Below are positions 21,810 to 29,905 of a stretch of 64,000 bases of DNA, piece after piece. Position numbers and translations under genes: made by a program. The notes below the pieces were generated by a model, which did no database searches, was not told the origin of the DNA, and saw nothing but the letters and a program-made list of their open reading frames with translations. Source of the stretch: Cardiocondyla obscurior (Eukaryota > Arthropoda > Insecta > Hymenoptera > Formicidae); NCBI RefSeq assembly GCF_019399895.1, contig NC_091880.1:5084001-5148000 (forward strand), in the 5' to 3' direction. Each line of letters opens with the position of its first letter. Within the stretch, counting starts at the first letter, position 1.

Positions 21810-22145
21810 ATGGATAAAAATAAGTGTTCGTCGCTACTACATATTCTTGCGCGTCGCGAGTTGGGGGATCGCACCCCGTTTAGTGCAGGCGGTGTGTGGT
21901 GTGGCACACACCGAAAAAACTGTACAGCTCAATTGAGCTTATATTTTGACAATCATATTCGCGGTGAGTGCAAACAAGGAGAAACATTAACATTTGATAG
22001 AACTCCTCGTTCAGTTCTTGAAAATCCCGTGGGTGACGAGTGTGGATACGTAATTGATAAGCGGATGAACTTGTGCACCCACGGGAAACGATTCGCTTTC
22101 GTGGACAGCGAATTGCCGCCGGTGAAAAAAATGCGGCAAAATTAA
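21810..22145 (+). CDS. Gene a, right-arm copy (111 aa)
   Basis: It starts MDKNKCSSLLHILARRELGD and ends KKMRQN, with the same C/H pattern as the left copy (GVWCGTH, CGYVIDKRMNLCTHGKRFAF). The frame is intact. It lies ~70 bp from the decayed terminal palindrome at 22217. A second, less similar copy follows at 22652, so the end unit of this element is duplicated in tandem here. Confidence 0.7.
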   Translation: MDKNKCSSLLHILARRELGDRTPFSAGGVWCGTHRKNCTAQLSLYFDNHIRGECKQGETLTFDRTPRSVLENPVGDECGYVIDKRMNLCTHGKRFAFVDSELPPVKKMRQN

Positions 22146-22216
22146 AACGTAAGTTTTATTTATTTATAATATATATATTGACGGTGGCTGCTAGCGCGGG
22201 GGGGTGTTGTGATGGG

Positions 22217-22410
22217 GGAATAAACACGGGTTCTAACTCAGGAGCGTTGAGGGAGGCGAGGGGACGGGAAAAAACCGCGATGAGAGGAGCGCGGGGAGAG
22301 GTAGCCGTAGGTGGGAAGAGAGACCGGTGGGGGGTATGAATGGGTGACGGATACCCCCGGTTCTACCTCCGCGCTCATCGCATTTCGTCCTCCCTCAGGC
22401 CTGGCTTCAT
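22217..22410. repeat. Decayed terminal palindrome (right arm of P1)
   Basis: The inner half (GGGGGAATAAACACGGGTTC ... AGAGGAGCGCGGGGAGAGG) is well kept. The outer half is short and degraded (CCCCCGGTTCTACCTCCGCG near 22352-22372) and lacks the ACT terminus. Just beyond it a second copy of the gene a upstream block begins at ~22430. Confidence 0.65.
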
Positions 22411-22651
22411 GTTGTTTATCTTTTTCAAATGAAATAATTTCTTAATCTCATTGCATGATAAAAATGCATCTTAAGTTTCAAACGTGCTAAACGCTGTAAA
22501 AAGATTCGCGTGAGTATATGTCACACCTTCGGGACTGCTGTTGATAAAAAAATGCTTTCGTTTTACTTTCTGACTATCTGCAGTGAGTTCACAGCTGTAG
22601 TCTGTCAGTCGTATGCTGATTTTTTCAAGTGTAACATCTAATTTCTCTCAA

Positions 22652-22996
22652 ATGGAAAAGTGTTCGTCGCTACTGCATATTCTTGCGCGTCGTGAGTTGG
22701 GGGATTGTACTCCATTCAGTACAGGCGGTGTGTGGTGTGGTACACACCAAAAAAGCTGTATAGCTCAATCTAGCATATATATAGACAATCGTTTACGTGG
22801 TAAAAAAATCGAACTTAGTGAAGCATTAACAGTTATTAGAATATCTCCTTTTCTTCCCAAAAATCCTGTGGGTAACGATTGTGAATACATTATAGACAAG
22901 CGAATGAACTTGTGTACCCACGGGAAACGATTCGTCTTCATAAACAGCGAATTGCCACCGGTGAAAAAAAAAATGCAGCAAAATTTAAAAACGTAA
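22652..22996 (+). CDS. Gene a, tandem second copy (114 aa, diverged)
   Basis: It starts MEKCSSLLHILARRELGD, placed by comparison with the other copies although the frame is open further 5'. It keeps GVWCGTHQK, YIIDKRMNLCTHGKRF and a basic end (KKKMQQN). The middle is diverged (RGKKIELSEALTVIRISP). The preceding ~200 bp repeat the block upstream of 21810, and a complete terminal palindrome ending at 23277 follows. This is therefore a second element end placed directly after the first. Confidence 0.65.
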   Translation: MEKCSSLLHILARRELGDCTPFSTGGVWCGTHQKSCIAQSSIYIDNRLRGKKIELSEALTVIRISPFLPKNPVGNDCEYIIDKRMNLCTHGKRFVFINSELPPVKKKMQQNLKT

Positions 22997-23057
22997 GTTT
23001 TTATTTTATTTTGTAATAATATATATTAACAGTGGTTGCTAGCGCGGGGTGTTGTAA

Positions 23058-23277
23058 GGGGGAATAAACACGGGTTCTAACTCAGGAGCGTTGAGGGAGG
23101 CGAGGGGACGGGGGAAAAAACCGTGATGAGAGGAGCGCGGGGAGAGGTAACCGTAGGTGGGAAGAGAGACCGGGGGGGGGTATCCGTCACCCATTCCCCC
23201 GGTCTCTCCCCCTGCTCTCCCCCGCTCCTCCCTCGCCTCCCTCCTTCCTCTTAGGAAACCCGTGTTTATTCCCTACT
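23058..23277. repeat. Terminal palindrome ending in the ACT terminus
   Basis: The left half starts GGGAATAAACACGGGTTCTAA and the right half ends CCCGTGTTTATTCCCTACT at 23277. The outer sequence is the interior of a polymerase gene in the opposite orientation. The six bases outside 23277 (ATAAAT) do not match the six outside the left terminus at 6232 (GCGTTC), so the pair is not a simple single insertion. Confidence 0.7.
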
Positions 23278-24539
23278 ATAAATTATTCACATCAAAATAC
23301 ATCAAATATGTTGATGGTTTCAGTGAATCGTATGACTGCATGTACTTATTGTTGGCATGAGCATATCTACCAGAGCATTGGCTTAATCCCCCTCTTATTC
23401 CACGTTCAATAAACATAACCATGTCGGTGTCGGTAAGAAGTTCAAATTTAATATTCGTATGTTTTAACATCGCGTCCCATGTAAAACCAGGTAAAGTGTA
23501 ATAATACGCTGGATCAAGTTTGTAACTCGTTATACAGCTGTCTCTAAAATTTTCAAATATGTCAGCCAACAACAAGACATCGGTTTTTAAATATAAATCG
23601 CTGTACTCCCCAAGCGTTCGAATTGAAAATTGTTGCCAGATATCTACAGCGTGTGCATAATCACTCTCGGATACTATGTCATCTGTCAATGAACTGTAAA
23701 ACGATTCGCGTGGTGGTAAACATGTATCTTCTAACTTTTCAATAGAATCGATATATTCATATGAAAAGACACCTTTACGCGTTAATAAATCAAAATTTTT
23801 ATTACTTAAATTAGAAAATTCATATCGTAACACTCGCAGTTTATCCTTATTTAAAAAAGATGCTAATTTCTCAAGACTAGTATTTAAAAATTTAAATGAA
23901 TCAATAAATCGTAATTTTATACAGTCATTTCTATCATCAGTAGTACTTTTCACATTTTTTGTAAACGATATATACTTTTCTTTTGTAATGGGAAGCAGCT
24001 CTACTGATCCATCATAGGCAGTAGATATTTCTTTGATGATAAAATGTGCATCATAACCAGATAAATTGTGAAAAACTATGGGAATACAATTTGAATCCAT
24101 ATAATTTATATTACAGTTTGAATGTGCGGGTCCTCTGTATCGTCCAGTTAAATGACAATGATCACGCACTCGCGTATCATTAGCTGCAAACGGTTTTTCG
24201 CACACATGACAATGCGTAGCTCTTTTGAATTCTTCCCAATCATTTTGCGTAAAATCTTCCATGGGTACATTGCTAGATAAAATTGTTTTTACGCTGTGGG
24301 CTAAATTTTTAAGTTTTTCGATAAACCATGAAACACAATTATTATCGCGACGAAATCGATACATTGATAACGTGTCATCATATGAGCAACACACATAATA
24401 CCCTATGCTGAATACCCTGTGATGCTGCTGTGCGGATGTAGATGTTGCAAGATCAGCATTCACCTTTTTCAAAGTGCATTCGAGGTCAGCATATACAACA
24501 AATGGCATTCGTTTCTTCCTGTTATAATTATTAAAACTT

Positions 24540-26006
24540 TGTGGCCCTAGGCCACTAAAAGCTAAAACTCAGACCCCGCGCCGCGACCACCACCGATCGC
24601 CCAGAGAAAATCGCGCGGCCACCGCCAATTAATTAAATATCGCGGGCCACCCAACCGCCCGCAGCGTGTAGCGCGAGCCACCGCGGCTAGTAACGTGGGC
24701 CGCCCAACCGCCCACACCGCGCACCGCCACCGACCGCTCGGGAGTGGGAGGTCCCCCACTCTCGGGCCCACGGGTATATAAGCTGCCTCGTACGCAGACG
24801 AGGCACCTTTTCCTCGCTGGAGAGCACTCCAGCATCCGACCCTCCAGGTCTTGGGCGCTCCCAAGACTTCCTCGACCGGGCTCACCCGGCTTTCGATACA
24901 GCTACCTCCAGGACTCGAGCGCTCCCGAGCCTGTCCTCGACCGGGCTCACCCGGCCTTCGATACCGCTACCTCCAGGACTCGGGCGCTCCCGAGCCTGTC
25001 CTCGACCGGGCTCACCCGGCCTTCGATACCGCTACCTCCAGGACTCGGGCGCTCCCGAGCCTGTCCTCGACCGGGCTCACCCGGCCTTCGATACCGCTAC
25101 CTCCAGGACTCGGGCGCTCCCGAGCCTGCCCTCGATCGGGCTCACCCGGCCTTCGATACCGCTACCTCCAGGACTCGGGCGCTCCCGAGCCTGTCCTCGA
25201 CCGGGCTCACCCGGCCTTCGACACCGCTATCCTTCCCCCAGGACTCGGGCGCTCTTGAGCCTTCTTTCGTCCGGACGCTCGCGGATCTCCCTCGCCACAG
25301 TCCGAACGGTCCTCCCTGGACCTTGCGCCGCGAACTCACGCGGTAATTGTACGACCGCCACGGCCCGAACGGCCTACCATGTAACCGGCGCCGCCGACTC
25401 GCGACCACGAAACCTGTCCGATCGTCATGACCTGAATGGCCTATCTTGTGTATTCATACCGCCGACTCGCGACCGCGAAACCTGTCCGACCGTCACGGCC
25501 TGAACGGCCTATCTTGTACATCGTGCCGACAACTCGCGACCGCGTATTCCCGTCCGAACGACACGACTCGGGGAGCTTCTTACACACCACGTCGCCGACC
25601 CGCGAGCACGCCGCTTCGCTCAAGACGATACAACTCAGAGGGCTTGCACCACCCGTTGCGCCGCCGCCTCCCGACCGCGTGACCCCCGGACGCGGGGCCC
25701 ACCCTGGATCAGCGCGAAGACGGCTCGCGGCCGTATACCGCCACCCACAGAGCGTAACACCGATCGATCCGAGAGTTCGAGGCTGGTTGTGTACCGTTCC
25801 ACCGAGCGGCTAGAATATTTCTGTTGTTTTCTGCGTTACTTTAGCATTAGATTTCTTTTGTATTATAGGTTTATTTTTGTGTTGCCATTTATCTTTTAGT
25901 TTATAATAAAGTATCATTTATGTCTTTCCACGTTTAATCACGTCTCACTTCTTACTCGTACCTTGGTTCCCGGCGAGCTTTCCACCGATAAAATTACCGT
26001 GTTACA
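24540..26006 (+). mobile_element. Solo LTR of a Ty3/Gypsy element (1467 bp) with ACTT target duplication
   Basis: The insert starts TGTGGCCCTAGGCC and ends CCGTGTTACA, and is flanked by ACTT at 24536-24539 and 26007-26010. Its start, its TATA box (TATATAA, 24775-24781) and its hairpin-rich leader resemble the LTRs of Gypsy-2. No internal coding sequence is left, so it arose by LTR-LTR recombination. Orientation is plus, judged by the TATA box and by AATAAA-type signals near 25905. The ~200-residue ORF across the 60-bp repeats is not a credible gene. Confidence 0.85.
24880..25262 (+). repeat. 60-bp tandem repeat in the solo LTR leader, with GGGCGCTCCC hairpins
   Basis: Six copies of a 60-bp unit, each with CTCGACCGGGCTCACCCGGC and CTCGGGCGCTCCCGAG. 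The second motif forms a stem closed by CGCT. The first also folds (CCGGG-CTCA-CCCGG). The last unit is diverged (CTCGGGCGCTCTTGAG). Confidence 0.85.
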
Positions 26007-26119
26007 ACTTAACCATTTGTCATCTTCATTCGGTAGCATAATTGCACATTTATTTATTTTTCCACAATCTACGCTGTGTGTTTTCAATCTTTCGTTGAAG
26101 CCAAAATAGTGTAGACATC

Positions 26120-26751
26120 TAAAAAAAAATATATTATTAATACATTATTTATAATGTATGCTATAACATAAAAAAATTATGATCATTATCACAGCATAAC
26201 TCTGAGTTGAAAGTTTATTATCCTACGTATCATATTTTTTCCCGTTCACACCGGTATATCATTTCACCGTGGTATATACATTACATCTTAATGTTAGCTC
26301 CAACTGATAATCAAATATAATTTTTTAATAAAAAATATTTTTTACTTTATGTTATAGCTTTTATTTTATTACATTGTTTTATTTTTATCCTTAACTTGCA
26401 AACATTTTTTCCCAAAAATTAGTATTAATAATGTTGAAATGATGTTAACGTTAATAATGATTTATACAATATAAAAAAATTTTTGTATCTATCAAAAAAT
26501 TTCTGTTCTACATTATGTCTTTATAATGAGTTAAGAGATTTTTTTATCACGTATATTGTTTCACCATCACATGGGAGAATATATGCTATCTCGTCGCATG
26601 GGCATACGCTGCATTTTTTACACCGTTGGTCCAACTGATAAAAAAAAAGTTAGCTGTCACCAACGTTGTTAAATGCAGCTCAGCTCACTTTGCAACAGTG
26701 ACTTGAAGGAGCATCATTCCAAAAGTGACTTAAAGAACATTATTCTAAAAA
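26120..26751. other. AT-rich spacer without a recognised gene
   Basis: No coding sequence is seen. Two related ~70-bp stretches (TTTCACCGTGGTATATACAT near 26263; TTTCACCATCACATGGG near 26560, each followed by CCAACTGATAA) suggest an old internal duplication. It separates the polymerase relic from the divergent gene d. Confidence 0.5.
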
Positions 26752-27170
26752 ATGGATACAGTGGTTGTGCATATTATTTATCCGATAAGAATCGTAAGTA
26801 TTTATACCGTCACTTATACTATCATTTATTATTATTATTATTATTATTTTAATTATTTTTATTTTTTTTTCCAGCGTATTTTAACTAACCATGGGACGTA
26901 TGAGATGAATACATCTCATCAAGTGCGGGTTAGAATTCCACGGCATGGAATTGAAGTATGTATTTTCTTTTATTTTTAATATTTATATAAGAAAAATTTT
27001 TCATAATAATAATACCATTTTTTTCTTTTTAGAGCGCGGTTGTATTTGTCATTCCACATGATGGTCGGGCCGCATATGTGCGGCAACCAGAAAGTAGTCT
27101 GGATACACTGATTGCCGCAGCAGCCGCAGATATTGCGGCTATACTTGAGGAGGATGATGGAAGTGTATAA
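26752..27170 (+). CDS. Gene d, copy 1: three-exon small protein (86 aa), unknown function
   Basis: Exons are 26752-26793, 26875-26955 and 27033-27170, with donors GTAAGT and GTATGT and acceptors TTCCAG and TTTTAG. All introns are phase 0 and all frames are open. The product begins MDTVVVHIIYPIRI and ends with an alanine-rich, acidic tail (AAAAADIAAILEEDDGS). A second gene with the same layout at 39790-40286 has an identical exon 2 length (81 nt) and similar residues (YPAIG-RIYI; LKIKIPR against VRVRIPR). That shared structure is the main evidence that this is a gene and not chance ORFs. Intron 1 holds a (TTA)n run. Family not recognised. Confidence 0.6.
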
Positions 27171-27563
27171 TTTTAGTGGTGGGCGCGCGTGTGTGTGTAT
27201 GTGTGGCTAAAAAATTTTATATGTGTGTATGTGTGTATGACTTTTATTTTAGATTAAAAAAAATGTTTTTTTTTGTTTTTAATTTTTGTGTTTATAAAAA
27301 ACTATATTTTTTAATTTTATTTTAAAGTTTAAGTTTTTTAGATTCAAAAATGTTTTATTTTAATTTTTATATGTGTGTATGTATGCATAACTTTTATTTT
27401 AAGTTTTTAGATTTAAAAAAATGTTTTGTTTTTTAATATTTGTGTTTATAAAAACTGTATTTTTTAAAATTTTATCTTAAGTTTAAGTTTTTAGATAAAA
27501 AAAAATACTTTATCTTAATTTTTCAAAAAAAATTTTATGTGTGTATGTATGTATGCATGACTT
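27171..27563. repeat. AT-rich tandem repeat of ~150-170 bp
   Basis: Three units, each with a TGTGTGTATGTATG-type run, GACTTTTATTTTA and GTGTTTATAAAAACTGTA. The array continues after Gypsy-1 at 34869, showing that Gypsy-1 inserted inside it. Confidence 0.7.
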
Positions 27564-28846
27564 TGTAACGGTGCACCCGGCGATGCACCGTTCCGGCCAC
27601 GACAACGGCCGGCCGCCGGACACAACACCGTCCGGCGGGGACCCGGGGCGCGGTGCGCCCCAAACTTTATAATTGTATACGCCGGCACAGTACGGCTACG
27701 CGTAGCCGTTCCGCGGCTAAGTCCATCCGCGGACTTAGCCGAGCGTCTCCGAGCGCCGCCGAACCGCGCCGTCGACGTCGAGGCCCGTCGTTTCCGAGCG
27801 CGCCGCATCCCGGGGCCTCGGCGCCACGCGTCGGAACACGTCACGCACCCCGCTGAGCCCCGGCAACCCTGCGCCGTCACTTTTTACATATAAAAAGTCG
27901 ACGCCAGGACTCAGCGGGACCGTCCTGATCCGTTCGCTCTCGAGCGAACATCCGTCCTAGAGCACGAACCACGGGGTGAAGCGAACTTCGTCTCGGCCAG
28001 GAGATCCTGGCGCTCAGCATCCTCTCCGTACGATTCTAACCGAACGCACAACTAGCTCGTGGGGTGGAGCGAACTCCGCCTCCTTCGAGGACTCTCGATC
28101 CTAGAGTTGCGCTCAGGAAAGACTCGGACGAAATAAGATCCTGTCGCACCGTCGTGATCCACGGGGTGGAGAGATCTCCGCCTCGGCCAAGGACTCTTGG
28201 CTAAACGACACCTGGCAAGGTGCATCTTGACCGCGCGCATCGCGTCCCCCGCGATCCACCGACGCATCGATAAAATTCAACCACCGCGTAAAATACATTG
28301 TATCGCGATCCAGAGCACGACGGGCCCCGCCCGTCACGCGGCCCGCGCCCCGCACCCTGTCGGTCCGCCCGGCAGGATCGACCGCGACACCGACGATCCG
28401 CGGCGTAACCGCGCCCACTTTTCCGCGCCCGCGGCCCGCGTACCGCCGGTCCTTCCGTCAACGACGGTCCCGAAATTATCGATACGCGCCGAACACCGCG
28501 CCCACGATCTCGCGCCACCCACCGCGCCTCACGTGGTGCATCCGCGACCATCCGCGAATATCCGTATAGCGCACGCGTTTTATCGATCCGCGATCGAAGG
28601 GCCGACGCGCCCACCGGCACATTATATCCGTCTGCCGTATATATCTTCATTGTTATCGTCATTGTACATACATCTATCGATCGGCGTCGCTTGTCTAAGC
28701 GAGCGCCGTTGTTAATCAATAAATTATACGTTGTTACTTAATCCAGTCTCGGTACATTCTCGACCTTAATCTCGAATCCTGCAATCCGACGAGCGTCCCG
28801 GGCTCGCTGGCCCGTTATTCGAGGACCACGCGGACAGGTCGTTTCA
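27564..28846 (+). repeat. Gypsy-1 5' LTR (1283 bp)
   Basis: Begins TGTAACGGTGCACC and ends GTCGTTTCA. TATA box TATAAAAA at 27889-27896; poly(A) signal AATAAA at 28718-28723. Between these lies a hairpin-rich leader (27932-28201). ORFs seen inside the LTR on both strands are duplicated exactly in the 3' LTR and are not credible genes. Confidence 0.95.
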
Positions 28847-28864
28847 TGGCGCCCGAACAGGGAC
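28847..28864 (+). promoter_or_regulatory. Gypsy-1 primer binding site, tRNA-Lys(UUU) type
   Basis: TGGCGCCCGAACAGGGAC follows the LTR directly. It is complementary to the 3' end of tRNA-Lys(UUU), the same primer class known from lentiviruses and many Gypsy elements. Confidence 0.9.
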
Positions 28865-28891
28865 CCTGGGGTCACTAGTTAACGCACCGGA

Positions 28892-29905
28892 ATGCCCCGA
28901 GGCTGGATTTACCGACTGTCAAAAAGCGAACTTGCGACCGAACTCGAGGAACTACGGATAGACGCGACAGGCACAATCGACGAATTGAGGCACCGTCTTA
29001 GTCAATACGTGAAAAACCATCCGGACGAATATTTCACACCGCGACCCGGACCGTCCCAGGCCACGATGACTACGCCCTTAATTGAGGTGACTCAGGCCAC
29101 CCCCGAGGCGATTTCCCCGCCCGTTGTAGCCGCTCCTACGCCGGTCATACACACGCGAACCGAACCGCCCGCGGAAGACCTCACAAAAATCATGGGGCAA
29201 ATTAGAAAATGGGGATGTCAGTTCGACGGGAAAGACCCGGCGGGATTCCTGGAACGCGTGGCCGAACTGACCGAGGTTTACGGATTCCGAGGCCGGCATT
29301 TATTGCGCGGATTGCCCGAACTTTTGCGTGGGGAAGCATTGGAGTGGTTCCGAAACCACCGCGACGAGTGGCGTACCTGGGTGGAATTTCGCGACGCGTT
29401 CCAAGAACAATTCTTACCGTACCGATACCGCGCCCAATTAAGACGCGAAATAGACGCGCGAACGCAAAAATCCGGCGAGCCGTACCGAAAGTTCGCCACA
29501 GAAATAACCACCCTAATGCGACGTGCGGGGGGTTATACCGAGGAAATGAAACTCGAAATTCTGCTGGAAAATATGGACCTTCGGTTACGTCCTTTCATTA
29601 GTAGCGAGCATGTTCGGACCGCCGCCGAACTCGCCCGCCGGACCGCGGAAATTGAAAAGAGCCTCGACCGGCAACCGCGTCCCGCCGCCCCGCGTGCCGC
29701 CGCCGCGACCAACACCGCTTACGATCGAGCCGAGTGTTGCTGGAGGTGTAAGCAACGCGGGCACACTCGGTTCGATTGTAAAAGAATACCTCGGAAATTT
29801 TGTTCACAATGCGGGAAGGACGGAATTTTGACGCGAGATTGCCACCCGGCGGGAAACGGCAATCGGACCGAGGAATCGGCGGACGCGCCTCGGTCCCCGC
29901 AATAA
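28892..29905 (+). CDS. gag: Gypsy-1 gag (337 aa) with N-terminal SAP-like domain
   Basis: The first ~40 residues (LSKSELATELEELRIDATG ... LRHRLSQYV) fit a SAP-type helix-turn-helix, unusual for gag and shared with Gypsy-2. The capsid region has the retrotransposon gag signature (IRKWGCQFDGKDPAGFLERV ... GEALEWFRNH). Near residue 283 there is a CCHC knuckle (CWRCKQRGHTRFDC), followed by a degenerate second knuckle without its histidine (CSQCGKDGILTRDC). It forms the particle and binds element RNA. The ATG is 45 bp after the primer site. Gag overlaps pol by 106 bp, with pol in the -1 frame. Confidence 0.93.
   Translation: MPRGWIYRLSKSELATELEELRIDATGTIDELRHRLSQYVKNHPDEYFTPRPGPSQATMTTPLIEVTQATPEAISPPVVAAPTPVIHTRTEPPAEDLTKIMGQIRKWGCQFDGKDPAGFLERVAELTEVYGFRGRHLLRGLPELLRGEALEWFRNHRDEWRTWVEFRDAFQEQFLPYRYRAQLRREIDARTQKSGEPYRKFATEITTLMRRAGGYTEEMKLEILLENMDLRLRPFISSEHVRTAAELARRTAEIEKSLDRQPRPAAPRAAAATNTAYDRAECCWRCKQRGHTRFDCKRIPRKFCSQCGKDGILTRDCHPAGNGNRTEESADAPRSPQ

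Larger units (their letters stand above)
6232..22410. mobile_element. Polinton/Maverick-like element P1 rearranged into a giant palindrome
   Basis: The left arm 6232-13297 and the right arm 15553-22410 are inverted copies carrying, from outside in, terminal palindrome, genes a, b and c, the 233-bp repeats and the polymerase gene. The 2255-bp centre (13298-15552) is single copy. Inner arm sequence is almost identical, whereas genes a, b and c in the outer part differ clearly. Polymerase plus chromodomain integrase define it as Polinton-like. I found no FtsK-type ATPase, cysteine protease or capsid protein genes. Confidence 0.8.
23278..26118 (-). pseudogene. Third DNA polymerase B copy (P2), 3'-truncated and split by a solo LTR
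   Basis: The exon 2 start is at 26118, next to a conserved AG acceptor. The coding sequence runs from 26118 to 26011, is interrupted by the LTR at 24540-26006, and resumes at 24539 in frame when the insert and one target copy are ignored. It keeps the exonuclease motif (VVYADLECTL), the HNH-like insert (CHVCEKPFAANDTRVRDHCHL), HNLSGYDAHF and YLKTDVLLLAD. It ends in YLMYFDVNNL, where the neighbouring element terminus begins, so motifs B and C are lost. Many residues differ from the P1 copies, so this is a different element. Exon 1 is not present upstream. It is a relic. Confidence 0.88.

Noticed and set aside
6226..23283. Six-base target duplication for the element bounded by 6232 and 23277
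   Set aside because: The flanks are GCGTTC and ATAAAT, which do not match.
24744..25813. 200-, 135- and 125-aa ORFs in the solo LTR
   Set aside because: They follow the 60-bp repeat and GC-rich leader in several frames, which indicates repeat artefacts.
28197..28719. 172-aa ORFs on both strands in the Gypsy-1 LTR, repeated at 34219-34741
   Set aside because: They lie within the LTR, overlap each other on opposite strands, have biased GC-rich composition and are duplicated only because the LTRs are copies. No domain is recognisable.
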